From Flavobacteriaceae bacterium (GTDB lineage: Bacteria; Bacteroidota; Bacteroidia; Flavobacteriales; Flavobacteriaceae): a stretch of 64,000 nucleotides of DNA. Numbering within the stretch: the stretch's first letter is position 1; every line of letters begins with the position of its first letter. Position numbers and translations under genes: made by a program. Below are positions 53,915-62,253 of the stretch, piece after piece. Location of the stretch: the NCBI GenBank assembly GCA_021648755.1, contig JAKISG010000007.1, positions 25,183 to 89,182 on the forward strand. Reading direction: 5' to 3'. The notes under the pieces were generated by a model that ran no database searches, was not told the DNA's origin, and worked only from the letters and a program-made list of their open reading frames with translations.

Positions 53915-55525
53915 TTAAACTTTACGTAAATTCTTAATTATTAAAGTTAAAGCAGAAAATTCTAATGCTAAAGGCTTTAAATTTTTTATTAAAAATGGAA
54001 TTAAATCATCGCCAAATTCTAAATATAGTTCTGAAAAATTAGTGTAACGTTCTTGCAAATTTTGCTTCGGAAACAATTGGTCTTGAATAGCACAAATTCT
54101 TTGAACAGTGTTTTTCAACTTTCTTTTTTCTGCTTTTAAGAGTCTTTTTTCTAGAACTTTGAGTCCGTTTAATTGTTTTTTTTCTTGTGCTTTTACTGCA
54201 TTAATAAAAGAGGCATCTGTTTTTTTTGCAATTATTTCTAAGTCCAAAAATTGTTTTTGTAAAAATTGTCTTTGTTTGGTAAAGTCTAATTCTAAATTAG
54301 ATAATTCTTTTATTTTTTTAGCGATTAATTTATTTTGTTGTAAAAATAATTCTTTTTTAGAAATATTTAATTTATGTAATTTATTTTCTTGTTTTTCGGT
54401 TATAATTAAAGCGGAATTTCGCAATAACAATACAGGAAAAACTACAGCAACTTTTTTAAAATAAGATTTTAACTCTAACCAATATGCCAACTCTCCACCA
54501 CCACCAATGTAACAAAGGTTTGGTAAAATTACTTCTTGGTATAAAGGTCTCATAATTACATTTGGCGAAAATCGTTCGGGGTGGTTTTGTAATTCTTCTA
54601 AAATTTCGCTCTCTGTAAAAGTAAACTTTGTATTGTTTATTTTATATTTATTATTTTCAATAATAATCCGTTCTCGAAAATTATCGGTTAGGTAAAATAA
54701 GTTTATTTCTCTTGGGTTTACTTGTATTTTATAGTTTTTACCTAATTCTGTAATTGTTTTATTAACTTCTTTAAACGATGTTTGATTTAATAATTCATCT
54801 TTTATAAATGGTATAAATTCGTGTTTTAAATTTTTATTATCAGCATCTAAAATTACTAATCCGTATTCATTAAACAAGTGGTTTGTTAAATACCGTGTTG
54901 CATCAGTTAAACTAGTGTTTTCTAAATAACTTTGTTTGAAAAGTTGTTTTAATTTACTTGCGTTTTCTCCTAAACCAAATAGTTCTGAAATCTCATTAAA
55001 AACAATATCTAATCCTTTCGTAGATAACCTGCCAACTGCACCTTTAGATTTTTTTTTCCAATTTATTTTTTTATTTTTAAAATTAAAGTACTGAATTTCT
55101 TCAAAATCGTGATCTTCAGTAGCCATCCAATAAATTGGTACAAAATTGTAACTTGGGTATTTCGCTTTTAACTCTTCGGATAAATTTATAGTCGAAATAA
55201 TTTTATATAAAAAATATAATGGTCCTGTAAACAAATTTAATTGGTGTCCTGTAGTAATTGTAAAAGTATTTTCTTTTAAAAGCAACTCTATATTTACTTT
55301 TGTTTTAGTAGTTGTTTTAATATTTTTATATTGTAAGTGTAGTGTTTTTACTAAAGTTTTTCTATTTGTTTTTGATTTTTCTTGAACTAAAAGTTGATTT
55401 TTAAGATTTTCTAAAGTTGAAAAATTATTATAAAACGGTTTAATATTTTCATTTTCTTTAAGATAATCGGTTACTATTTTTGAAAAGTAACTGGTTTCAC
55501 TATATGGTATTTGGGTTAATTTCAT
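53915..55525 (-). CDS. bshC: Bacillithiol biosynthesis cysteine-adding enzyme
   Basis: 536 residues, the usual BshC length. TGHQLNLFTGPLYFLYKIIS near 94-113 and YWMATEDHDFEEI near 133-145 are hallmark segments, followed by GGGGELAYWLELK. A long coiled-coil with Lys/Glu repeats spans about 380-490. BshC adds cysteine to glucosaminyl-malate in the last step of bacillithiol synthesis. rimO lies 26 bp upstream on the same strand. Confidence 0.93.
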   Translation of the reverse strand: MKLTQIPYSETSYFSKIVTDYLKENENIKPFYNNFSTLENLKNQLLVQEKSKTNRKTLVKTLHLQYKNIKTTTKTKVNIELLLKENTFTITTGHQLNLFTGPLYFLYKIISTINLSEELKAKYPSYNFVPIYWMATEDHDFEEIQYFNFKNKKINWKKKSKGAVGRLSTKGLDIVFNEISELFGLGENASKLKQLFKQSYLENTSLTDATRYLTNHLFNEYGLVILDADNKNLKHEFIPFIKDELLNQTSFKEVNKTITELGKNYKIQVNPREINLFYLTDNFRERIIIENNKYKINNTKFTFTESEILEELQNHPERFSPNVIMRPLYQEVILPNLCYIGGGGELAYWLELKSYFKKVAVVFPVLLLRNSALIITEKQENKLHKLNISKKELFLQQNKLIAKKIKELSNLELDFTKQRQFLQKQFLDLEIIAKKTDASFINAVKAQEKKQLNGLKVLEKRLLKAEKRKLKNTVQRICAIQDQLFPKQNLQERYTNFSELYLEFGDDLIPFLIKNLKPLALEFSALTLIIKNLRKV

Positions 55526-55551
55526 TAAAAGTTTTAAAAATTATTTTTCTT

Positions 55552-56871
55552 TTAAATGGATTTAATTGGTTCGCCATATAGGTCAAAGTCCGTTGCGTCT
55601 GTTATTTTTATATTTACAAATTTACCAATGGGTACATAATGTTTATTTGCATCTACAATAACTTCATTATCTACATCTGGCGAATCATATTCTGTACGAC
55701 CAATAAAGTCGCTACCTTCTTTTCTGTCGAAAATACAGGTAAAAACTTTCCCTATTTTTGCTTGATTTAATTCAAATGAAATTTGCCCTTGTAATTCCAT
55801 TATTTCGGAAACTCGTTGGTTTTTTATTTTTTCGGGTATATTATCTTCTAATTTATAGGCCTGTGTGTCTTCTTCATGCGAATAGGTAAAACAACCCAAA
55901 CGTTCAAAACGCATTTCACCAATAAAATCTCTTAACTGCTCAAATTGCTCTTGAGTTTCTCCTGGATAACCAATAATCATAGTTGTTCTTATTGCCATTT
56001 CTGGAATAATTTTTCTGAAATCTTGAATTAATTTTCTGGTTTTTTCAGCAGTTGTGCCTCTGCGCATCGATTTTAATAATTGGGTATTTATATGTTGTAA
56101 TGGTATGTCTAAATAATTACAAATTTTAGGTGATCCTTTCATTACTTCTAAAACATCTAACGGAAATCCTGTCGGAAAAGCATAGTGTAGCCTAATCCAT
56201 TGAATACCTTCAATTTTCACTAATTCTTTTAATAGATTTGCTAAAGCACGCTTTTTATAAATATCTAATCCGTAGTATGTTAAATCTTGTGCTATTAATA
56301 TTAATTCTTTAATTCCTTTTGTTGCTAATTTTTTAGATTCAATGACTAGGTTTTCAATTGTTTTAGAACGGTGCTTTCCTCGCATAATTGGTATAGCACA
56401 AAATGAGCATGGTCTATCACAGCCTTCAGCAATTTTTAAATAAGCATAGTGTTTTGGTGTCGTTGTTAAACGCTCTCCTATCAATTCTTGTTTATAGTCG
56501 GCACCTAATACTTTCAATAAATTTGGTAAATCACTTGTTCCAAAATACTGATCTACATTGGTAATTTCTTTTTCTAAATCTGGTTTGTATCTTTCGCTTA
56601 AGCAACCTGTTACAAATACTTTTTCTACTAAGCCTGCTTCTTTTTTTTGTGCGTAATATAAAATAGTATTAATAGATTCTTCTTTGGCTTTACCAATAAA
56701 TCCACAGGTATTTATAACTACAATATTTCCTTCGTCTTTTTCGTCTTCATGAACGACTTCTTTATGGTTTGCTTTTAATTGCCCCATTAAAATTTCTGAA
56801 TCGTATAGATTTTTTGAGCAACCTAAGGTTACCACGTTAATTTTATTTTTTTTGGTTGATTTTGTTCGCAT
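55552..56871 (-). CDS. rimO: Ribosomal protein S12 methylthiotransferase RimO
   Basis: 439 residues: N-terminal methylthiotransferase domain with auxiliary-cluster cysteines C18 (LGCSKN), C56 and C90; radical SAM triad CDRPCSFC (C151, C155, C158); C-terminal TRAM domain (about 370-439). It methylthiolates Asp88-type residue of uS12. ftsY lies upstream with a short gap, and bshC lies downstream. Confidence 0.96.
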   Translation of the reverse strand: MRTKSTKKNKINVVTLGCSKNLYDSEILMGQLKANHKEVVHEDEKDEGNIVVINTCGFIGKAKEESINTILYYAQKKEAGLVEKVFVTGCLSERYKPDLEKEITNVDQYFGTSDLPNLLKVLGADYKQELIGERLTTTPKHYAYLKIAEGCDRPCSFCAIPIMRGKHRSKTIENLVIESKKLATKGIKELILIAQDLTYYGLDIYKKRALANLLKELVKIEGIQWIRLHYAFPTGFPLDVLEVMKGSPKICNYLDIPLQHINTQLLKSMRRGTTAEKTRKLIQDFRKIIPEMAIRTTMIIGYPGETQEQFEQLRDFIGEMRFERLGCFTYSHEEDTQAYKLEDNIPEKIKNQRVSEIMELQGQISFELNQAKIGKVFTCIFDRKEGSDFIGRTEYDSPDVDNEVIVDANKHYVPIGKFVNIKITDATDFDLYGEPIKSI

Positions 56872-56904
56872 TTAGTTGTGTTTGTAATAAAAATAAGCAA
56901 TTTT

Positions 56905-57858
56905 CTATTTAAAAAACGAATCTACAAATTCAATTTTATTAAATACTTGTAAGTCATCAATACCTTCACCGACACCAATGTATTTTACAGGTATCTGAAA
57001 TTGATCTGAGATACCAATTACAACACCACCTTTTGCTGTACCGTCTAATTTTGTAACTGCAAGTGCATTTACCTCAGTTGCGTCTGAAAATGCTTTGGCT
57101 TGTTCAAAGGCATTTTGACCAGTTGATCCATCTAAAACTAATAAAATTTCATGTGGTGCATCTTCAATTACTTTTTGCATTACTTTTTTAATTTTAGTCA
57201 ATTCATTCATTAAGTTTACTTTATTATGCAAACGTCCAGCAGTATCAATTATAACAACATCTGCATTTTGTGCTACTGCAGATTTTATGGTATCAAAAGC
57301 AACAGAGGCAGGATCTGACCCCATATTTTGTTTTACAATTGGTGTTCCTACTCTATCTGCCCAAACTTGTAATTGGTCTATTGCTGCTGCTCTAAATGTA
57401 TCTGCTGCTCCAAGAACTACTTTTAGTCCTTGTTTTGTGAATTGATTTGCTAGTTTACCTATAGTGGTTGTTTTTCCAACACCATTTACACCAACGACCA
57501 TAATTACATATGGTTTTTTATGAGGCGGTACTGTAAATTCTGTTTCATTACCAACGTTTGTCATTGCTAGAAGTGCTGCAATTTCTTCTCGTAAAATTTT
57601 ATTTAGTTCATCAGTACCTAAATATTTGTCTTTGGCTACTCTTGCCTCAATAGCCTCAATAATTTTAAGTGTGGTATTTACGCCTACATCGCTTGTTACT
57701 AGTACCTCTTCTAAGTTATCTAAAACTTCATCGTCTACTTTAGATTTTCCTGCAACTATTGTTGATAGTTTTGTAAAAAAAGATTTTTTTGTTTTTTCTA
57801 AACCTTTATCTAAAGTTTCTTTTTTTTCTTTTGAAAATATTTTTTTGAATAAACTCAT
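56905..57858 (-). CDS. ftsY: Signal recognition particle receptor FtsY
   Basis: 317 residues, compact form with a short Lys-rich N-terminal A domain. The NG domain has GTPase motifs GVNGVGKTTT (123-132), DTFRAAA (G2), DTAGRL (G3, 205-210) and TKLDGTAKGG (G4, 269-278). It docks SRP-ribosome complexes at the membrane. It sits in the conserved flavobacterial order cinA-rpmB-rpmG-DUF4295-ftsY-rimO. Confidence 0.97.
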   Translation of the reverse strand: MSLFKKIFSKEKKETLDKGLEKTKKSFFTKLSTIVAGKSKVDDEVLDNLEEVLVTSDVGVNTTLKIIEAIEARVAKDKYLGTDELNKILREEIAALLAMTNVGNETEFTVPPHKKPYVIMVVGVNGVGKTTTIGKLANQFTKQGLKVVLGAADTFRAAAIDQLQVWADRVGTPIVKQNMGSDPASVAFDTIKSAVAQNADVVIIDTAGRLHNKVNLMNELTKIKKVMQKVIEDAPHEILLVLDGSTGQNAFEQAKAFSDATEVNALAVTKLDGTAKGGVVIGISDQFQIPVKYIGVGEGIDDLQVFNKIEFVDSFFK

Positions 57859-57881
57859 ATTTTTAATTGATTAATTGGAAC

Positions 57882-57916
57882 AAAAAAACTACTAACTTAG
57901 TAAAGATAGTAGTTTT
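57882..57916 (-). terminator. Hairpin between DUF4295 gene and ftsY
   Basis: AAAACTACTA pairs with TAGTAGTTTT around a 12-base loop. On the minus strand a run of seven T follows the stem, so it likely terminates the rpmB-rpmG-DUF4295 transcript before ftsY. Confidence 0.7.
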
Positions 57917-57938
57917 GTATTGTATGTAAAAGAAATTT

Positions 57939-58088
57939 TTATTTACTAAAAAAGTCTTTTACTTTAGCAGGATCCATAATTTTTTCTACAAAAATATAAG
58001 CACCTGTTTTAGGTGACTTTACCATTTTAATAGCTTTTGCTAATCTTTTAGAACCTGTCTGTAACGATGCTACTGCTTTCTTTGCCAT
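57939..58088 (-). CDS. DUF4295 family small basic protein
   Basis: 49 residues: MAKKAVASLQTGSKRLAKAI at the N-terminus, then KSPKTGAYIFVEKIMDP, and a Lys-rich end. It is the known small Bacteroidota gene found next to rpmG and has a strongly basic composition like a ribosome-associated protein. Its start is an ATG at 58088. Role unknown; a ribosomal association is inferred from charge and neighbours. Confidence 0.85.
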   Translation of the reverse strand: MAKKAVASLQTGSKRLAKAIKMVKSPKTGAYIFVEKIMDPAKVKDFFSK

Positions 58089-58143
58089 CTTTTAATTGTG
58101 ATTTATAATTTGTGATTTATGACTTAAATCAAAATTTAATTTA

Positions 58144-58326
58144 TTATTTAATTTCTTTATGAACTGTCATTTTCTTTAAAATTGGATTAAATTTCTTTAA
58201 TTCCATTCTGTCCGGAGAGTTCTTTTTATTCTTTGTAGTAATGTATCTAGAAGTTCCTGGAAGACCAGTTGTTTTATGTTCTGTACATTCTAAAATTACT
58301 TGAATTCTATTTCCTTTCTTTGCCAT
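58144..58326 (-). CDS. rpmG: Large ribosomal subunit protein bL33
   Basis: 60 residues: KGNRIQVILECTEH, SRYITTKNKKNSPDRMELKK and a KFNPILKKMTVHKE end. A single Cys (ECTEH) and no CxxC pair place it in the zinc-free class. It lies 7 bp after rpmB and is co-transcribed with it. Confidence 0.95.
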   Translation of the reverse strand: MAKKGNRIQVILECTEHKTTGLPGTSRYITTKNKKNSPDRMELKKFNPILKKMTVHKEIK

Positions 58327-58333
58327 TTTTTAA

Positions 58334-58573
58334 TTATTTTTTTAAAAATCCATTTGCTCTAGCGGTTTTTAAAACTGCAGCAATACCTAATTTGTTAATG
58401 TTTTTTAATGCACTTGTAGATACTTTTAAAGTAATCCATTTATCTTCTTCAGGAATATAAAATCGTTTTTTAATTAAATTCGCTTTAAATTGTCTTTTCG
58501 TACGATTTAATGAGTGAGAAACATTGTTCCCTACCATTGCTTTTTTTCCTGTTAATTCACAAACTCTAGACAT
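58334..58573 (-). CDS. rpmB: Large ribosomal subunit protein bL28
   Basis: 79 residues: CELTGKKAMVGNNVSHSLNRTKR at the N-terminus (no zinc CxxC pair beyond it) and LKVSTSALKNINKLGI at the C-terminus. First gene of the ribosomal run; its promoter lies in the 111-bp gap behind cinA. Confidence 0.96.
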   Translation of the reverse strand: MSRVCELTGKKAMVGNNVSHSLNRTKRQFKANLIKKRFYIPEEDKWITLKVSTSALKNINKLGIAAVLKTARANGFLKK

Positions 58574-58684
58574 TTTCTTATCTGTTTAATTTTGAGGTGC
58601 AAAAATACAATTATTTTAGACTATTAACCAAATGTTTTTATGATTTTCTGTAATCAAATATTATTTTTTGCTAAAACGTATTTT

Positions 58685-59920
58685 TTAAATCATTTTTTGC
58701 ACTAATTCTAAAGCTTTAATACTTGCTTTTTCGATTACTTTTTCTCTTGGCCATCCAAAATTATATTGTTTTATAATTGTTTTTTTTGGAGTTGCTATGG
58801 CGATATAGACATCGCCTATTGTTTTATCTGTTTTATCTTTTGTAGGACCAGCATTACCTGTTGTTGCAATTGCAAAATCAGTTTTATATATTTTTTTTAT
58901 ATTTTCTGCCATTTCTTTGGCAACTTGTTTACTTACAACGGAATGTTTGTCAATTGTTTGTTGTCTAACTTTTAAAAATTCTATTTTAATTCTTACATTA
59001 TAACTAACCACTGAGCCTATAAAGTATTTTGAAGAGCCTGCTACTTGGGTAATTATTTTTGCAATATTACCACCTGTACAACTTTCGGCAGTTGCAATGG
59101 TTTGTTTTTTTCTTATTAATTGTTCGCCTATTAGTTCTTCTATTGGCTTTGTATTTTCTTCTCCAAAAGTAATATCCTTTAACAACGTTGTTAATTCGTT
59201 TAAAGAAATTTGAATTAGTTGTTCTAAATACGTTTTATTTTTCCCTTTTGCAGTGAGTCTCAGTCTTGTTTTTCCGTAAGATGGTAAGTAGGCTAATTTT
59301 ATATTTTTAGGCAAATTATTTTCCCAGTTTTCTAATATTTTGGCAATTTTACTTTCTCCTATACCATAGGTAATAATTGTTTTATGGATTATATAGGGTA
59401 GTTTAAATTCTTTTATTATTTTTGGTAAAACGTTATGTTTTAGTAATGCTTTCATTTCATTTGGGACTCCAGGTAGAGAAACCACAACTTTATTCTTTTT
59501 AGTAAACCACATACCAGACGCTGTTCCTGAAAAATTTTTAAAAATTATTGCTTTTTTTGGGAGCATTGCTTGTAACAGATCCATTTCTGTATAGGCGTAC
59601 TTAATTTTTGTAAAAAGCATTTTTATATGCTCTTGTATGTCATTATATAGTACTAATTTATCTTTAAAATATTCGACTAAAGTATATTTGGTTATATCAT
59701 CTTTGGTTGGTCCTAATCCGCCAGTAATTATTATTATATCTGATTTTTTTTCTGCTTGATAAATAGCCTTTAAAATATGCTGTCTATCATCTTGAATAGA
59801 TGTTATTTGATATACAGAAATTCCTATTTTATCCAATTCTTTGGCAATCCATTTAGAATTAGAGTCTACTATTTGACCTATTAGGATTTCATTACCAATG
59901 GTTATTATTTCTGCTTGCAC
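58685..59920 (-). CDS. cinA: CinA family protein: MoaB-like domain plus NMN amidohydrolase domain
   Basis: 411 residues from a GTG start at 59920, since the family N-terminus AEIITIGNEILIGQ follows at once. N-terminal molybdopterin-binding-like (MoCF_biosynth) domain about 1-170 (GGLGPTKDDIT, LPGVPNEM); C-terminal CinA domain about 250-411 (TAESCTGGNIAKI, ATTGNAGPTKDK). The family converts nicotinamide mononucleotide to nicotinic acid mononucleotide and hydrolyses ADP-ribose. Good match in length and domains. Confidence 0.93.
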   Translation of the reverse strand: MQAEIITIGNEILIGQIVDSNSKWIAKELDKIGISVYQITSIQDDRQHILKAIYQAEKKSDIIIITGGLGPTKDDITKYTLVEYFKDKLVLYNDIQEHIKMLFTKIKYAYTEMDLLQAMLPKKAIIFKNFSGTASGMWFTKKNKVVVSLPGVPNEMKALLKHNVLPKIIKEFKLPYIIHKTIITYGIGESKIAKILENWENNLPKNIKLAYLPSYGKTRLRLTAKGKNKTYLEQLIQISLNELTTLLKDITFGEENTKPIEELIGEQLIRKKQTIATAESCTGGNIAKIITQVAGSSKYFIGSVVSYNVRIKIEFLKVRQQTIDKHSVVSKQVAKEMAENIKKIYKTDFAIATTGNAGPTKDKTDKTIGDVYIAIATPKKTIIKQYNFGWPREKVIEKASIKALELVQKMI

Positions 59921-59972
59921 TTAATTATTTTTATTGCAATATAATAAGAAAAATTATTCATTTTTTATTAAA

Positions 59973-60353
59973 TCAGTGAGTTTTCTTTAAAATTTGAAAC
60001 TCTGAAACTTCATTATTACTTGTTACTGTATATAAATTACCGCCAGCAATATTGTCAACAATAGTTTTAATTTTTTTGGGTGTTAATTTATTCGAGTCAT
60101 ATTCTAACATTCCTAAATGGTCTTTGAAACTCACTTTAATAAATTTAACGCCGTCTATTTTTGATAATTTTGATTGAATTAATTTTGCGCAACCAATTTC
60201 ACAAGTCATCCCTTTGATCTTAAACTCTGATTTTTTATAATTGGCAACTAATTTTTCTTTTTGAACATTATCATTGGTTAAACTGTCTTTTTTACACGAA
60301 AAAAGGAAGGTTAAAAGTATGGTTATTATTGATATGGTTTTTGCAAAACTCAT
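59973..60353 (-). CDS. Heavy-metal-associated (HMA) domain lipoprotein
   Basis: 126 residues with lipoprotein signal (FLFSC, Cys near 20) and a single HMA domain (about 44-115). The metal motif reads GMTCEIGCAKLIQ, a CxxxC variant of the usual CxxC. It may bind copper or another soft metal in the periplasm. It is divergent from the EamA gene, with no transporter or chaperone next to it. Confidence 0.8.
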   Translation of the reverse strand: MSFAKTISIITILLTFLFSCKKDSLTNDNVQKEKLVANYKKSEFKIKGMTCEIGCAKLIQSKLSKIDGVKFIKVSFKDHLGMLEYDSNKLTPKKIKTIVDNIAGGNLYTVTSNNEVSEFQILKKTH

Positions 60354-60433
60354 TTATTAAAGTTTATTTTTTTACGTTGCAAAGTTAGTTAATATTAATG
60401 AAAAAATGCGACTTTTGCAAAATTTTGGTAATT

Positions 60434-61342
60434 ATGCTGTATAAAAATTTAAAGTGGATTTTTTTAATTGTTCTTTCTATAATATGGGGGACTTCTCTGT
60501 TTTTAATTAAAAAGGCAACATTGAGTTTTAACGCTTATCAAGTTGGTGCGTTAATTATGGTTTTTTCTGCAATAGTAATTTTACCTTTTGGTTTTAAATC
60601 CTTAAAAAATATACAAAAGAAGCACTACGGTTCTTTATTTATCATTGCTTTGTTTTCTACATTTATTCCATCATTTATGTTTACAATTGCTATTGGAAAG
60701 ATTGGTATTTCTATGACATCTATTTTAAATTCACTAACACCATTAAACACTTTATGGTTGGGTTTTTTTATGTTTACTGTTAAATTTTCTAAGTCTCAAG
60801 TTATCGGTTTAGTGATTGGTTTTATTGGTTTATTGGTTTATTTTTTAACGGGTGATTTTTATAAAGGTTCTAGTGAATATATTTATTCTTTATTGGTCAT
60901 ATTCTCGTCTCTTGGTTACGCTCTAAACTCTAATTTAATTATGGTTAAACTAAAGAGTTTAAATGCAATTAGCATTACCACTTCTGTTTTTTTAATTACT
61001 TTGATCCCTTCGTTAATTGTTTTGTTTTATACTGATTTTTTTCAAGTGTATGATGCGTCATCTAAACAGGTAAATTCATTAATTTATATTTTATTTAAAG
61101 CGGTAATAGGAACTGCTTTGGCAATGGTTATGTATAATAAGTTGGTACATATTTCTTCGGCAGTATTTGCGTCATCAGTAACTTATTTAATACCTATAGT
61201 TGCTTTAATTTGGGGTTATTTTGATGGTGAAAAAGTCACTATTTGGCAATTTTTTGCTGGTGTTTTAATACTTTTAGGTGTCTATATTGCTAATAGGGCA
61301 CGGTTATCCTCAAATTCGCTACTTACCTTTAGAAAAACCTAA
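60434..61342 (+). CDS. EamA/DMT family transporter, C-terminus replaced at a rearrangement junction
   Basis: 302 residues from the ATG at 60434. An ATG at 60398 lies at the same place as a promoter-like box, so the later start is preferred. Ten transmembrane segments in two EamA repeats are seen; the last helix ends GVLILLGVYIANRAR. After that only about 12 unrelated residues (LSSNSLLTFRKT) remain before the stop, and they overlap the frame of an antitoxin-like remnant. The transported solute (drug or metabolite) is unknown. Confidence 0.83.
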   Translation: MLYKNLKWIFLIVLSIIWGTSLFLIKKATLSFNAYQVGALIMVFSAIVILPFGFKSLKNIQKKHYGSLFIIALFSTFIPSFMFTIAIGKIGISMTSILNSLTPLNTLWLGFFMFTVKFSKSQVIGLVIGFIGLLVYFLTGDFYKGSSEYIYSLLVIFSSLGYALNSNLIMVKLKSLNAISITTSVFLITLIPSLIVLFYTDFFQVYDASSKQVNSLIYILFKAVIGTALAMVMYNKLVHISSAVFASSVTYLIPIVALIWGYFDGEKVTIWQFFAGVLILLGVYIANRARLSSNSLLTFRKT

Positions 61343-61556
61343 TTTAGAAGAGTTAAAAGCAAGTGAAACAGAAACCCTTGACAGAGCTATTCAACAAATG
61401 AGCAATTGGTCTGCATCAGCAATAAGTAATTATTCGCATAAAGATTTGCCTTGGTTAGCTTCAAAAGAAGGAGAAGAAATAAGTTATGAATTAGTTTTTT
61501 ATAGAGATGCTCCTTTCTCTGTAAGAAATTATGGAGATGAAATAGAACAAGAATGA
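61303..61556 (+). pseudogene. Panacea/SocA-type antitoxin domain gene, 5' truncated
   Basis: About 84 residues in frame from 61303: YPQIRYLPLEKPNLEELKAS, then AIQQMSNWSASAISNYSHKD, LPWLASKEGEEISYELVFY and RDAPFSVRNYGDE. This is the C-terminal end of the DUF4065/Panacea family, which acts as an antitoxin or proteolytic adaptor in toxin-antitoxin pairs. The N-terminal half and any start are missing because the DNA joins the end of the EamA gene. Confidence 0.7.
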
Positions 61557-61600
61557 CTGAGTTTCTAAATTATTAAAAACGCTTAAATTAAAGTTAATTA

Positions 61601-61766
61601 TTAATTATCGCTCTTTTTTAAAGGTCTTGTGTAATTTTCACCTACTTGAATAGTTGCATATGGAATTGTTTCTTCTGTATTTGTTGTTTTTATTGCACCA
61701 ATAAGAGATTGCGCAAATAAACTATTTGATATAGAAAGAGTAATATAATGATAATTTTTTTTTCAT
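61601..61766 (-). pseudogene. Frameshifted start of a secreted outer-membrane-type protein
   Basis: An ATG with nine A follows at 61766. In frame it stops after 14 codons. If the A-run were one shorter the frame reads MKKNYHYITLSISNSLFAQS then LIGAIKTTNTEETIPYATIQ and VGENYTRPLKKSDN before TAA at 61601. That is a signal peptide followed by the start of a carboxypeptidase-regulatory-like domain, as in TonB receptors, cut short. The region looks like the debris of a rearranged gene. Confidence 0.5.
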
Positions 61767-61849
61767 AATAAAATATTTATATAATTAAACGATTAAGGCT
61801 TATTTTGTTACATTAATTACTTGAATTCATTTTTGATTGTGCACAACGG

Positions 61850-61925
61850 CAGTCTCTGTCTAAAAACCTCATTAAATTTATATCTATTTTCAAAAGCAGT
61901 TCTAATTTTTCTTAAAAGTAAAAAA
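61850..61925. repeat. IS1182-type terminal sequence, copy 2
   Basis: Matches the terminal part of copies 1 and 3 (TCTGTCTAAAAACCTC, then ATTAAATTTATAT, then TTTTCTTAAAAGT). Preceded by TGTGCACAACGGCAGTCTC. It is joined directly to an IS110-type fragment. Confidence 0.75.
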
Positions 61926-62030
61926 TTAGCCTTACTAGCAGTTTGCAACAAACTATTAAAGCAATCTTTTGCCATCGCAAAATCAGAATTATGTTATGAT
62001 GAAAATTACCGAAGTGTTTTAAAAACATAG
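61920..62030 (+). pseudogene. IS110-family transposase, C-terminal fragment
   Basis: The frame reads KKLALLAVCNKLLKQSFAIA then KSELCYDENYRSVLKT and stops at TAG. This is typical of the C-terminus of Bacteroidota IS110-type (DEDD) transposases. Everything upstream in this frame is IS1182 terminal DNA, so the gene is a broken composite. Confidence 0.7.
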
Positions 62031-62047
62031 AAGTTAAAACCAACTAA

Positions 62048-62111
62048 GGAATGTTGGTAACTTTTCCTAAAAACCCGTAGGAAATTTTTTAGAAAAAGTT
62101 ATCAATATTCC
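62048..62111. repeat. 64-nt long imperfect hairpin
   Basis: GGAATGTTGGTAACTTTTCC on the left is mirrored by AAAAAGTTATCAATATTCC on the right, about 27-bp arms with four mismatches or wobble pairs, around a 10- to 14-base loop. It is in the IS-debris region. It could be a relic of the IS110 3' end or a small element. No T-run follows. Confidence 0.6.
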
Positions 62112-62253
62112 ATTAAATTAATAAAAAATAAATTGCAGAAGTTCTTTAAATGAGAGTTTCTGAAGGAAAATAATTTCCAAAAAAAAACTTAAAAATTACT
62201 TGTTTTTTAGCACAGTTCTTTGTTATCTCTTGTTTTTTCAATTTACAACTAAT

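Noticed and set aside
61821..62030. Apparent 69-codon gene on the plus strand
   Set aside because: Its first half is IS1182 terminal DNA and only the last 37 codons are IS110-like, so it is a composite of two fragments, not one gene.
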